Positions 45,341-53,945 of a stretch of DNA of 64,000 nt are shown in pieces. The stretch is taken from NCBI GenBank assembly GCA_036387255.1, contig DASVUC010000311.1, positions 1 through 64,000 of the forward strand. The letters run 5' to 3'. The notes under the pieces are model-generated. The model made no database searches and was not told the DNA's origin. It saw only the letters and a list, made by a program, of their open reading frames with translations. The translations under genes and the position numbers were made by a program. Position 1 is the stretch's first letter. Each line of letters opens with the position of its first letter. Origin of the DNA: DASVUC01 sp036387255 (lineage in GTDB: Bacteria; Planctomycetota; Phycisphaerae; Tepidisphaerales; Tepidisphaeraceae).

Positions 45341-46305
45341 TCGCCTCGACTCAAAGTGCCGTTGTAGCGGTTGGCAATCAGTGGGATGCCGTTCTCGTCC
45401 AGCCACTTTTCTTCCACCGCTTCCTTGGTCTGCACGTAGTTGGTTGCGGTCAGTTGCGGATCGGTATCGCCGGCGTCGCCGAAAGCGGTCTGGAACGCGT
45501 TGGCATCGAAAACGACGAGCCCGAACTGCGACCGCGGGTAGAGCCAGGGCGACTGGTTGAGCGTGGCATATCCCGGCTCGAAGAACTCGGCCTTGGGAAC
45601 GAGCGGACGCGCGGGATTGAATGAGGCGTTGGGATCGTAGAAGAGCAGATCTCCCATCGCGGTCGCGGCGCCGGGGGAAGGCGTTCCATTGACGTCGGGG
45701 CGGATGCGGAACCCGTAGGATTCACACACCAGCCGGCCGTTGGAATCAAAGAGCACGACACCGCCGAACTTGATGATGCTGTCGACGTTGGTGTTGGCGG
45801 CGTTGAGCTGGCCGGGGGTGTTGTAGCCTATGTAAGCGTCGTCCTGGCGCTGACCGACGTTGTTGGTGTATCGCACGTTGCAGTCATCCACGAATTGGAC
45901 GCCCACGCCCGGCGGGAGGATCAGGAAGTCGCGCTCGGGAACCAGGTCGAGGTAGCATTCGCGGGCGACAACGACGCCCGAGGGCACCGGCACCTGCTCC
46001 ACTTCGGCACAGGTGACGCGGTCGGGATTCTTGGGATCGCGGAAGAAGAACAGCCCGGTCGTGCGCTGGTTGCCGATCGCTTCGCTGCGGGCGCGGGCCA
46101 TGAACGCGTTGAGCTGGTTCTCGGCGGCTTCGGTGCTGCGGTTGCCGCGGATCACGCTGATGGCGGGGACCGCCAGCGCGATCAGCGAGATAATGATTCC
46201 AATAACGACCAGGATCTCGGTCATGGTGAAGCCGTGGCGCGCCCGGGTGCTGGCCCGCGCTGTCGTGGTCTCGCTGCGTTGCATGATCGCTGCCATGGTC
46301 CTCAT
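45337..46305 (-). CDS. GspH-like minor pseudopilin
   Basis: The protein has 322 residues. The leader ARHG is followed by FTMTEILVVIGIIISLIALA, then LNAFMARARSEAIGNQRTTG, the helix typical of GspH/FimT, which precedes a beta-rich domain. The start overlaps the previous gene by 4 bp (ATGA) and the stop overlaps the next, so all are translationally coupled. Confidence 0.8.
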   Translation of the reverse strand: MRTMAAIMQRSETTTARASTRARHGFTMTEILVVIGIIISLIALAVPAISVIRGNRSTEAAENQLNAFMARARSEAIGNQRTTGLFFFRDPKNPDRVTCAEVEQVPVPSGVVVARECYLDLVPERDFLILPPGVGVQFVDDCNVRYTNNVGQRQDDAYIGYNTPGQLNAANTNVDSIIKFGGVVLFDSNGRLVCESYGFRIRPDVNGTPSPGAATAMGDLLFYDPNASFNPARPLVPKAEFFEPGYATLNQSPWLYPRSQFGLVVFDANAFQTAFGDAGDTDPQLTATNYVQTKEAVEEKWLDENGIPLIANRYNGTLSRGE

Positions 46306-47090
46306 CGTTCAAACGAATAAAGGTTGTCTTCGCCGTAGGCTTTGGTGACGGTGCCCTGGTTGTCGGTGATGAAGCCATCCGGGCCGGCGGAGACCCAGAA
46401 CGGCCGGTTGTCGGGCGCTTTGATCAATTTGTTGACGACCTTACCGGGCGTCGTCGGGTCGCCCACGCTCACCCAGATGCCGGCGGCGGGGGCGAGAATG
46501 ATCGGGTTCCTCCAGCCGTCCATGATGAGCGGAGGATTGGGCTTTGCTCCCGGCGGCGTGAGCTTCGGATTACCGGCGGGAATCGTCTCCATGAACGAAT
46601 CCGCCGGGAGGTTCGCCAGGATCGTCTTGGCCGAGGGGATCTGCTGGATCACGCCCATCACGAGCTGCGTATTGGCGACGGCATCGGAGAGGAAGCGCTC
46701 CTTGGACCCCTGGTTGAGCGGCCCCGTCATCGTCGTCTGATCCCCGTAGAGGGCGCCGAAGAACGGCGGCTGGGTCCGGGTGGAGTAGTCGTAGTAATGC
46801 CAGATATCGTAATTCTGCGCCTGTGCCGAATAGATAAGCTGTTGGCCCTTAACCCACATCCGCGGCGCCTGGCGCAGGCCGCCGGTCATCTCCAGTTCGG
46901 CAACGAGGTTACGCAAGTTTTCCAGCGTGACGCGGGACTGCTTTTCCTTGCTCCCGCCGACGACGTGACCCACGCCGACCACCAGCAGCGCCATCAGGAT
47001 GACGATCACGCTGATGGTGACGGTGAGTTCCAGAACTGTGAAACCGCGTCGCTTCTTGATCACCAGGCACCTCGTAACACTATTCGCCAT
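46302..47090 (-). CDS. GspG-like pseudopilin (fourth tandem copy)
   Basis: The ATG at 47090 (MANSVTRCLVIKKRRG) gives a normal short leader before FTVLELTVTISVIVILMALL; about 262 residues. The C-terminus FWVSAGPDGFITDNQG ... GEDNLYSFER resembles the calcium-binding end of GspG (SxGxDG...D). An ATG at 47111 is also possible. It ends in an ATGA overlap with the H-like gene. Confidence 0.75.
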   Translation of the reverse strand: MANSVTRCLVIKKRRGFTVLELTVTISVIVILMALLVVGVGHVVGGSKEKQSRVTLENLRNLVAELEMTGGLRQAPRMWVKGQQLIYSAQAQNYDIWHYYDYSTRTQPPFFGALYGDQTTMTGPLNQGSKERFLSDAVANTQLVMGVIQQIPSAKTILANLPADSFMETIPAGNPKLTPPGAKPNPPLIMDGWRNPIILAPAAGIWVSVGDPTTPGKVVNKLIKAPDNRPFWVSAGPDGFITDNQGTVTKAYGEDNLYSFER

Positions 47091-47185
47091 GTCCACCTGA
47101 TCCGGTACCATTTCCCTATAAGCTCTGCCGCAGACGCACTTTAGCTGACGCTGCCTCTGCGTGATGTCTGATCCAGCTCCCAAGG

Positions 47186-47776
47186 TCACTTCCCCCCCGC
47201 CTCTGCGGGGTCGACTCGTCCGCTTTCATAGCTGTAGAGGTTGTCTCCGTACGTCATGTACTTGCGATCCGGTCCGGCGGAGAAGAAGAAGGAGCGGTTT
47301 CCGGCGGCCATGCCGATCCGCGGACGCTGCTGGGGCATGTAGACGACCGGCTTGCCCCACGCATCCAGCACCGTCACCTCATTGTAGTTCGCAATCGAAA
47401 GCTCATTAAACACGCTGCCCGACAGATCAAAGTGCTGCTTAAGCGTGTGGACAAGCGCCTTGTTGTTCTCCAGCGCATCCTCCTGCAACTGGCCTTCGTC
47501 GATCGGACCGGGGCGGACCAGCGGGTGCACGTCGGGGTACTTCAGCCGATCCGCTGGTGGGAGCTTCGTCAGCGCCTTGGCGCGGTACTGATCGACCAAA
47601 CGGTCGAGCTTCCGAAGGATGTCCTTGGTGAGGTTGTCGGCCGAGCGATTGCGAACATCGCGGGCCAGGGAAACCATGAGCCCCAGCACGATCACCAGCA
47701 GCGCAACGGTCGTGAGCATCTCGATGAGGGTGAACCCGCTGCGCCGGGGCAGATTGCTCGTGCTGCTGGGATTCAC
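47186..47776 (-). CDS. GspG-like pseudopilin (third tandem copy)
   Basis: The protein has 196 residues from GTG 47776, which has AAGGG upstream. The leader RRSG precedes FTLIEMLTTVALLVIVLGLM. The C-terminal FFFSAGPDRKYMTYGDNLYS carries the GspG-type acidic loop. It follows the second copy by 10 bp. Confidence 0.8.
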   Translation of the reverse strand: MNPSSTSNLPRRSGFTLIEMLTTVALLVIVLGLMVSLARDVRNRSADNLTKDILRKLDRLVDQYRAKALTKLPPADRLKYPDVHPLVRPGPIDEGQLQEDALENNKALVHTLKQHFDLSGSVFNELSIANYNEVTVLDAWGKPVVYMPQQRPRIGMAAGNRSFFFSAGPDRKYMTYGDNLYSYESGRVDPAEAGGK

Positions 47777-47786
47777 GCGGGAGCCC

Positions 47787-48761
47787 TTATCTCATGATGT
47801 CGTCGCAGCCTTGCACCTGCGAATCGATGGTGGCGGTGCTGGTGGGATCCTTCACGCCGAATTTTTCGTCCGGCCCGCCGCTCCAGAGGATGTAGGGGCG
47901 ATCCTCGAGGGGTGTTTCGCCTGGATTGATGATGCCGTCACCGTTCTTGTCGCCGAGCATGACGGAGATGCGGCGGTATGGGATCGCGGTGTTGGTGGTG
48001 GATTCGCCTTCCCAGATGAACAGGTGCCAGCCGTCGAGGAGATTCCATCGAGCGTTGACGGACGGGGCACAGTAGGTTGCACCGAAGGATTCCGCAGGTC
48101 CGGCAGTACCGCCGGTGGCTCTGGACCGGGCGCGGATGTTGGCGCCCTTGAAGTGCACGGGGAAGTAGCCAATCGGGCGATCCCAGGAGTCGAGGAACGC
48201 GGCGCCGCGCGTCCTGATGCGCTCGGGCTGCAAGTAAGGGCCGTACGCCTTGGAGCCGACCATCATGCCCGGCCCGAGCTTGCCGTCGAAGTAGTAGTTG
48301 TAGGCTTGAGATTGATCCTTCTGGCTGACGCCGGAAAGCGCCATCCAGGCGGCAGTGGGAGGGCCGGTGACGGTGCGCTGAATGGCCAGGTAATTCACGG
48401 CGCCGACGCTGACGCAATCGCCGATGTCGTAGGTCTTGCCGTTCTGCACCTGCGGCGCGGGCGACGTTGCGTCACCGCCCATGCCGACAAGGTTAAAACC
48501 AAGGGCGGCGTAACCGGGGACGCCGGTGGGCGCGGTGTCGGAGGTGGTGGCCGTGGGATAGTCGAGAAAGTCCTGGTGATACGCGGTCAGCGCGGTGGTG
48601 ATGACCTCCAGCGTGGCGCTGGTGGCGACGACCTTGGCGCGTCGCCGGGCGGAATTCAGCGCCGGCAGCGCAATGGCGATCAACAGGACGATGATGCCGA
48701 TGACCGCCAGGATCTCGGTCATCGTAAACCCACCACGATGGCTAGCACGTTTGGTGATCAT
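47787..48761 (-). CDS. GspG-like pseudopilin (second tandem copy)
   Basis: The protein has 324 residues. The leader HRGG precedes FTMTEILAVIGIIVLLIAIA, then TLEVITTALTAYHQDFLDYP, the helix and Tyr-Pro turn of major pseudopilins. The C-terminus (YILWSGGPDEKFGVKDP ... GCDDIMR) keeps the acidic loop. The start overlaps the first copy by 4 bp (ATGA). Confidence 0.8.
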   Translation of the reverse strand: MITKRASHRGGFTMTEILAVIGIIVLLIAIALPALNSARRRAKVVATSATLEVITTALTAYHQDFLDYPTATTSDTAPTGVPGYAALGFNLVGMGGDATSPAPQVQNGKTYDIGDCVSVGAVNYLAIQRTVTGPPTAAWMALSGVSQKDQSQAYNYYFDGKLGPGMMVGSKAYGPYLQPERIRTRGAAFLDSWDRPIGYFPVHFKGANIRARSRATGGTAGPAESFGATYCAPSVNARWNLLDGWHLFIWEGESTTNTAIPYRRISVMLGDKNGDGIINPGETPLEDRPYILWSGGPDEKFGVKDPTSTATIDSQVQGCDDIMR

Positions 48762-49942
48762 GGCAGCACGTTCCCGAAGCTACAGATGTCGTCGGCGGTT
48801 CCGTAGACGCGATCCAGGCCGGCGCTGATCAGGACGAAGCGGTCCTTGGCGCGGCAGAGGCCCGCGGCGTTGCTTGCCGCGTCGAAGCGATTGGCGGGAT
48901 CTTCAAAGTAGGCGTAGGCGTCGTAGGGGTAGTAGTACTGGCGGGTGGGGTTGCCGCCCGCGGCGACGCCTTTGTCCAGGGAGGAGGGCTTGCCGGCGCT
49001 GTTGAGCTTGGTGATGGCTGATGCCACCGTTTGCAGGCCTTGCGGGATCTCAGCACCCTGCGGGGTCTTGGGCGCGAACTGCGGGTCGAATCCCTTGGCG
49101 GTGCGACCGACGCCGATGTAGTGACCGTTGGCGTCGGCGGTGGTGTAGCCGATGGCGTCCTTCAGATCGTACTGCTGCGGGATGAAGTTCGGGTCTTTCG
49201 GATCCAGCCCCTGTGGAAGGATGACGTTGACGCGCGCGCCGCTGGTTCCATTGGCCGGAGCGCCTTCGACGCCGACGCGCGCCCGCAGATACAAGATGGG
49301 CAACGGCGAGGGGAAGGTGTCGAGAATCTCGGGGATAATTGTGTCGGTCGCAGCGCCGGCGTCGTCTTCGTAATGGCCGGTGCGCTTGCCGTTGACGGTG
49401 CGCCACGAGAGGTTCTTCATCTCGCCGAAGACGGGGTACTTCTTGGGCGAGTTCACGTTCAGGCTGAGCGGCCCGTTACCGACGAGGGAGGGATCGTAGA
49501 GGAGCGTGGTGGTCTGACCGCTGCGCTGAATTCGCAACCCGCCGAAGAGACCGAGCACGAGGTTTTCCGCGCCGGTGACCAGCTTCGGATCGAGGGTTGT
49601 GTCAAAGTCGGTGACGCTGGATTGACCGGAGAAGGTTGAATAGACGCGGGTCTGAGGATCAGGCTTGTAGGCGTTGTAGTAAATTTCGTCGTTGGCAAGC
49701 GGACCGGGGTAAGCGCCGAAAGCCCCGTGATACTGCTCAATTGCGGCTTCGAGGCTGCGGATCTGGTTCTGCACGCCGGCCACGTGCGCCTGCCCGCGCA
49801 CCTTGCTCACGACGGGGAGCAGGATCCCGATCAGGATGATGATGATCCCGATCGCCACCAGCAGCTCGACGAGGGTGAACCCGTTGCTTGCCGCGGGGGA
49901 AAAGGGGACAGCCCCCTTTTCTGTAACCGTTCTATGCTGCAT
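48758..49942 (-). CDS. GspG-like pseudopilin (first tandem copy)
   Basis: The protein has 394 residues. The unusually long leader (MQHRTVTEKGAVPFSPAASNG) is partly encoded by a dispersed palindrome. Then come FTLVELLVAIGIIIILIGIL and QIRSLEAAIEQYHGAFGAYP, as in GspG. The C-terminus is FVLISAGLDRVYGTADDICS. It is the gene nearest gspF and the best candidate for the major pseudopilin, although GspG is normally only about 145 residues. Confidence 0.8.
   Translation of the reverse strand: MQHRTVTEKGAVPFSPAASNGFTLVELLVAIGIIIILIGILLPVVSKVRGQAHVAGVQNQIRSLEAAIEQYHGAFGAYPGPLANDEIYYNAYKPDPQTRVYSTFSGQSSVTDFDTTLDPKLVTGAENLVLGLFGGLRIQRSGQTTTLLYDPSLVGNGPLSLNVNSPKKYPVFGEMKNLSWRTVNGKRTGHYEDDAGAATDTIIPEILDTFPSPLPILYLRARVGVEGAPANGTSGARVNVILPQGLDPKDPNFIPQQYDLKDAIGYTTADANGHYIGVGRTAKGFDPQFAPKTPQGAEIPQGLQTVASAITKLNSAGKPSSLDKGVAAGGNPTRQYYYPYDAYAYFEDPANRFDAASNAAGLCRAKDRFVLISAGLDRVYGTADDICSFGNVLP
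49897..49920. repeat. Short dispersed palindrome family D, in frame in the pseudopilin leader
   Basis: GAAAAGGGGACAG-CCCCCTTTTC encodes EKGAVPFS in the leader peptide of the first GspG-like protein. A relative, TGGGGTCAGACCCCG, lies at 49961-49977 just past the gspF stop. Confidence 0.6.
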
Positions 49943-49960
49943 CAGCGCCTCTCGACAAAA

Positions 49961-49977
49961 TGGGGTCAGACCCCGTT
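49961..49977. repeat. Short dispersed palindrome family D relative
   Basis: TGGGGTCAGACCCCG between the gspF stop and the first GspG-like gene. It could form a small hairpin in the operon mRNA. Confidence 0.5.
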
Positions 49978-51250
49978 ACTTCTTCCCGCCGCCGCCGGAC
50001 ATATTCGAGATCAGCGTAATCATCGGCATGAACAGCGCGATCACGATGAAGCCGACGATCACACCCAGGATGACGACCATCACCGGCTCGAGGACCGAGA
50101 TGAGCGATCCGACCAGGACGTCGACGTCGCTGTCGTAGTTGTCGGCGACCTTGATGAGCATCTTGTCGAGGTCACCGGTTTCTTCGCCGACGTCGACCAT
50201 GTTGACGACGATGGCGTCGACGACCTTGGTGGCGCGGAGCGGGTCGGCCATGGATTCGCCTTCGCGAATGGCATCGTGCACGCGGATCAGGGCACGGCTG
50301 TAGACCTCGTTGCCGCAGGTTTCCTTGGTGATGTTGATGGCGTCGAGAATCGGCACACCCGCGCTGATCAGCGTCCCCAGCGTCCGGGTGAAGCGGGCGA
50401 TCGCCGTTTTGCCCAGGATGTTGCCCAGAATCGGGATCTTCAGCTTGATGACGTCCGTCGCGTACTTCCCGCCCTCGGACACGCGAACTAAACGGTAAAT
50501 CAGCGTGAAGATGATCGGGCTGGCGACAACGTACGCCCAGCCCCAGTTGGCGAACCACCGCGAAACGTCCAGCAGCGCCTGCGTGATCCCCGGCAACTGC
50601 ACGCCGAAGTCGCGGAAGATGCCTTCAAACTTCGGGATCACGAAGATCATGATCATCGACACGATGCCGACGGCGATCATGATGACCACCGCGGGGTAAA
50701 TCATGGCGCCGATGACCTTTTTCTTCAGCTTGGCGGCCTTTTCCATGAAGTCGGCGAGGCGGGCGAGGATCAGGTCGAGCACACCGCCTGCTTCGCCGGC
50801 GTTGATCATGTTGACGTAGAGCTTGTCGAACGCCTTCGGGAACTTGGCCATGGCGTCGGAGAGCGTGCCGCCGCCTTCGACTTCATCTGCCACGCCACCG
50901 ATGATCGCTTTGAGCAACCCCGGCTTCTGCTGCTGCTCCAGGATCTGGAGCGAGCGGAGGATCGGCAGGCCCGCGTCCTGGAGCGTCGAGAGCTGGCGCG
51001 TGAAGTTCACCAGCGACTTGCGCGATACCCCGCCAAGGGCGAAGGGCATCTTCTTTTTCTTGCTCGTCGGGGCGCCTTCAGCCTCGCCGCCCTTCCCCTT
51101 CTTTTTCTTGGCGCTCTTTTCCCGGACCTTGGTGGGGAAGTAGCCTTTGCCGCGAATCTTGGCGATGGCTTCTTCGTGGGAACCCGCTTCGACTTCTTCC
51201 TTGACCTCCTGGCCGGAGGCATTCATCGCTTCAAATGCATACGTCGCCAT
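49976..51250 (-). CDS. gspF: Type II secretion / type IV pilus inner-membrane platform protein GspF
   Basis: The protein has 424 residues and the usual duplicated GspF fold: LVNFTRQLSTLQDAGLPILR in the first half and IARFTRTLGTLISAGVPILD in the second. Three membrane helices are present (VIGAMIYPAVVIMIAVGIVS; WAYVVASPIIFTLIYRLVRV; VVILGVIVGFIVIALFMPMI). A Lys-rich stretch near residues 45-65 is unusual. It is the first gene of the pseudopilin operon. The ATPase, secretin and prepilin peptidase are not in the window. Confidence 0.95.
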   Translation of the reverse strand: MATYAFEAMNASGQEVKEEVEAGSHEEAIAKIRGKGYFPTKVREKSAKKKKGKGGEAEGAPTSKKKKMPFALGGVSRKSLVNFTRQLSTLQDAGLPILRSLQILEQQQKPGLLKAIIGGVADEVEGGGTLSDAMAKFPKAFDKLYVNMINAGEAGGVLDLILARLADFMEKAAKLKKKVIGAMIYPAVVIMIAVGIVSMIMIFVIPKFEGIFRDFGVQLPGITQALLDVSRWFANWGWAYVVASPIIFTLIYRLVRVSEGGKYATDVIKLKIPILGNILGKTAIARFTRTLGTLISAGVPILDAINITKETCGNEVYSRALIRVHDAIREGESMADPLRATKVVDAIVVNMVDVGEETGDLDKMLIKVADNYDSDVDVLVGSLISVLEPVMVVILGVIVGFIVIALFMPMITLISNMSGGGGKK

Positions 51251-51315
51251 AGGTTACAGCTCCGCTCGTGGTCGTTTCGGCAGATTATACGGTTTGTCCA
51301 CCCCGCCTGGTACGT

Positions 51316-52428
51316 TCATACGCTGACCGGATCGTATCGCTCCCGATGATTCGGTTCAAACAGAATCCGTGGCTGGAGCATTCCACCCATGCCGAGTTCC
51401 TGCGCCAGCGTCTGGATGAACACGATGCCAACCAGCGGGTAGGCCTCCATGTAGCCGCGAAGCTCGAAGATCAGCCCTTTGAACAGGGCCGCGAGCATCA
51501 GAACGAACGGGACGTAGATGAGCTTGCGAAGCGGCCGCGGCACGTCGTGCCAATGCCGCCAGACCGCCAGGATCGCCAAGCCCCAGACGGGCAGCCGCCA
51601 GATGCCGAAGATGAAGATCTGGGCGAGGTTGACGTGAAGCAGCCAGAACCCGGGACCTGTGGTGTTGTGGTACTTGAGGCGAATGCCCACCTGGATCCCG
51701 ACAAAGGCGATGAACAGCACGGTTGCCAGGCCCCAGCGGATGCGGATGCTCTTCGGCCAGAGCAAAACCAGCGCGGGCAGCAGGAGGATGCTGGTTTCCT
51801 TGTTGTAAGCCGCCAGGAGAAACACCGGGGGGAACCACAAGGTGCCCGCGACGATCGTGCAGACGCCGAGCAGAAACAGGAATGCCTGGGGGATGTCGTA
51901 GATGTACTGGTCCCAGAGGTACATGCCCGGCCAGACGCCGCGCCCCCCAAGGAGACCAACCCCGAAGACGAGGGCGAGCAGGTGGGCGCGCAGGCTTTGA
52001 ACGTGATACAGCCGACGCACGAGCCAGAGGAACGAAAGCATGAACCCGAGTGCGCTGATCGCGACAATGAGGGTTGCTGAGGCCAGCAGCGCATCCCACT
52101 GCCGTGTCCAGCCGGACTTTTCTCGCACGAGCCGGTGGATTTTCGGATTCGCGTCAATCGCGGTGGAGACGCGATGCCAGGTTGACTGCGGCACGATCCG
52201 CGCGAGCAGAGCGGCGGAATCGACGGTCAGGCGTCGGAAAACGAAGGGTCGCAGCGCCGTCCCTTCAAACATGCGCACGATATTGGAGCATCCGTCGGCG
52301 TGGCGCTCCGTGCGGGCGCTCAGCGTCCAGGCGATGGCGATTCCCGCGGCGGCAATGCTGTAGACAATTCCCCAAGCAATTTCGCCTGACAATGCGTTTC
52401 GCTTCCGCTCTGGCGTCAGGTCGTTCAT
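51316..52428 (-). CDS. Polytopic membrane protein, possibly polysaccharide-related
   Basis: From ATG 52428 the protein has 370 residues with about eight hydrophobic segments (IAWGIVYSIAAAGIAIAWTL, FLFLLGVCTIVAGTLWFPPV). The loop PGMYLWDQYIYDIPQAFLF followed by YNKETSILLLPALVLLWP resembles membrane proteins found near glycan genes. It starts 14 bp after the manC stop (GTG 52440 is an alternative), so it is probably co-transcribed with manC. No catalytic motif is recognised. Confidence 0.65.
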   Translation of the reverse strand: MNDLTPERKRNALSGEIAWGIVYSIAAAGIAIAWTLSARTERHADGCSNIVRMFEGTALRPFVFRRLTVDSAALLARIVPQSTWHRVSTAIDANPKIHRLVREKSGWTRQWDALLASATLIVAISALGFMLSFLWLVRRLYHVQSLRAHLLALVFGVGLLGGRGVWPGMYLWDQYIYDIPQAFLFLLGVCTIVAGTLWFPPVFLLAAYNKETSILLLPALVLLWPKSIRIRWGLATVLFIAFVGIQVGIRLKYHNTTGPGFWLLHVNLAQIFIFGIWRLPVWGLAILAVWRHWHDVPRPLRKLIYVPFVLMLAALFKGLIFELRGYMEAYPLVGIVFIQTLAQELGMGGMLQPRILFEPNHRERYDPVSV

Positions 52429-52442
52429 GAGAGGTCGCACGC

Positions 52443-53546
52443 TTACACGTAGCGATTCCCGAACTTCTCCTTCACCTTCCCCACCAGCTCTTTGACGCGC
52501 TGGGCATCATCTTTCGGGCAGATCATCGTGCTGTCCCTGGTGTGGATGATGATCATGTCGTTGAGGCCGACGGCGGAGATCAGGTGCTCGGGCTGGTCGC
52601 TGATGATGATGTTGCTGTCAGCGTCCAGAAGAACGCATGCCGGGCAGTCCAGGGCGTTGTCGTGATCGTCCGTCGGTAGCGTCTCGGCGAGGGCGGGCCA
52701 GCTTCCGACATCGAGCCAGCGCACGGGCATTTCGACGACGACCACCTTGGCCTTTCCCTTGTTTTGCGAGGCCGGCTCCATGATCGCGTAGTCGACGCTG
52801 ATCTTCTTGAGCTTTCCATAAGCGTCATTCAGCACCTGGTCACGCTGCGGCGTGTCCCAGGCGTCGGCGATCTGCCGAATGGCTTTGGCGTTCTCCGGGA
52901 GGTGCATTGAAAGTTCATTCAGAAAGGTCTCGCAGCGCCAGACGAACATACCGCTGTTCCAGTAGTAGCGGCCGCTTTCGACGTAGCGATCAGCGGTGGG
53001 CTTGTCAGGCTTCTCGCGGAACGCCAGCACGCGGAATGCCTCGCCTCCCTTCTTGAGCGGCATCGCTTCGCCGCGGTGGATGTAGCCGAGGCCCGTGTGA
53101 CCGTGCGTGGGGACGATGCCGAAGGTGACGAGCGCTTCGGGCGTTTCAGATGCGGCGTTGAACGCGGTGCGGATCGCCTCCTGGAACTTCTCGATCGGTT
53201 CGATCACGTGGTCGGCGGTGACGAAAGCGGCCACGGCGTCTTTATCCCGCTTGGCGAGGACCGCAGCGGGGAAGCCGACGGCGTTGGCGGTGTCGCGACC
53301 TTCGGGTTCGCCCAGCAGATTATCCTTCGGAAGTTCCGGCAGGTTTTCCAGCACGGCCTGGCGATGGCTGGCGCCGGTGCAGACGAAGATGCGCTCGGGC
53401 GGCAGCATGCCGCGGAGACGCTCGAAGCTCAGTTGCAGAAGACTTTTCCCGCCCAGCACGTTGAGCAACTGCTTTGGTCGATTCGACCGCGACATCGGCC
53501 AAAGCCGAGTCCCCGCCCCCCCGGCCATGATCACGCCGTATTCCAT
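52443..53546 (-). CDS. manC: Mannose-1-phosphate guanylyltransferase
   Basis: The enzyme makes GDP-mannose from GTP and mannose-1-phosphate for glycan and glycoprotein synthesis. The pyrophosphorylase signature GGAGTRLWPMSRSNRPKQLL is at the N-terminus. It is followed by ERIFVCTGASHRQAV, GRDTANAVGFPAAVLAKRD and ADHVIEP, all typical of the family. The length of 367 is that of the single-domain form, lacking the PMI domain. GDP-mannose could feed the TMTC-like or ArnT-like transferases elsewhere in the window; this is inference. Confidence 0.93.
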   Translation of the reverse strand: MEYGVIMAGGAGTRLWPMSRSNRPKQLLNVLGGKSLLQLSFERLRGMLPPERIFVCTGASHRQAVLENLPELPKDNLLGEPEGRDTANAVGFPAAVLAKRDKDAVAAFVTADHVIEPIEKFQEAIRTAFNAASETPEALVTFGIVPTHGHTGLGYIHRGEAMPLKKGGEAFRVLAFREKPDKPTADRYVESGRYYWNSGMFVWRCETFLNELSMHLPENAKAIRQIADAWDTPQRDQVLNDAYGKLKKISVDYAIMEPASQNKGKAKVVVVEMPVRWLDVGSWPALAETLPTDDHDNALDCPACVLLDADSNIIISDQPEHLISAVGLNDMIIIHTRDSTMICPKDDAQRVKELVGKVKEKFGNRYV

Positions 53547-53640
53547 ATCGAGTAAGCATACGAAATCGAGTTTGAGTCACAACCTCCCGCCGTGGCTGTT
53601 TCGGATTACCAACTTCGTGCTTTGCATTTATCCTGATGGA

Positions 53641-53865
53641 ATGCAGTGCAACATTGACGCGAAGGGGAAGCTGGTTCGGCTGGTCTACGGAATCGTCTTA
53701 ATCGTTGCGGCCGTCCTTGTCGCGATGGTCTGGGCGCGGAGGAGCGATAGTAACTGGCCTTGGGTTCTCGTAGCGGTTCTTGGGCTTTCGGGCAGCTTTG
53801 CGATCTTTGAAAGTCGCAAGGGGTGGTGCGCCATTCGGGCGATGGGGTTTAAGACGCCGATCTGA
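53641..53865 (+). CDS. Small DUF2892-like inner-membrane protein
   Basis: The protein has 74 residues. It starts MQCNIDAKGKLVRLVYGIVL and has two membrane helices (IVLIVAAVLVAMVW and WPWVLVAVLGLSGSFAIF), ending RKGWCAIRAMGFKTPI. The CNI...RLVYG start and the Cys near the end match the YgaP-type DUF2892 family. Start 53641 is preferred over longer open frames lying inside manC. A -10-like TATCCT at 53629-53634 lies 6 nt before the ATG, again suggesting a leaderless message. Confidence 0.75.
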   Translation: MQCNIDAKGKLVRLVYGIVLIVAAVLVAMVWARRSDSNWPWVLVAVLGLSGSFAIFESRKGWCAIRAMGFKTPI

Positions 53866-53945
53866 ATTCGCAGAAGACTAAACCTTCACCCCCGCCCTTC
53901 TGATCCCGCGCGTGAGCACCCTGTACGGGAGACGGAGTAGAATCC

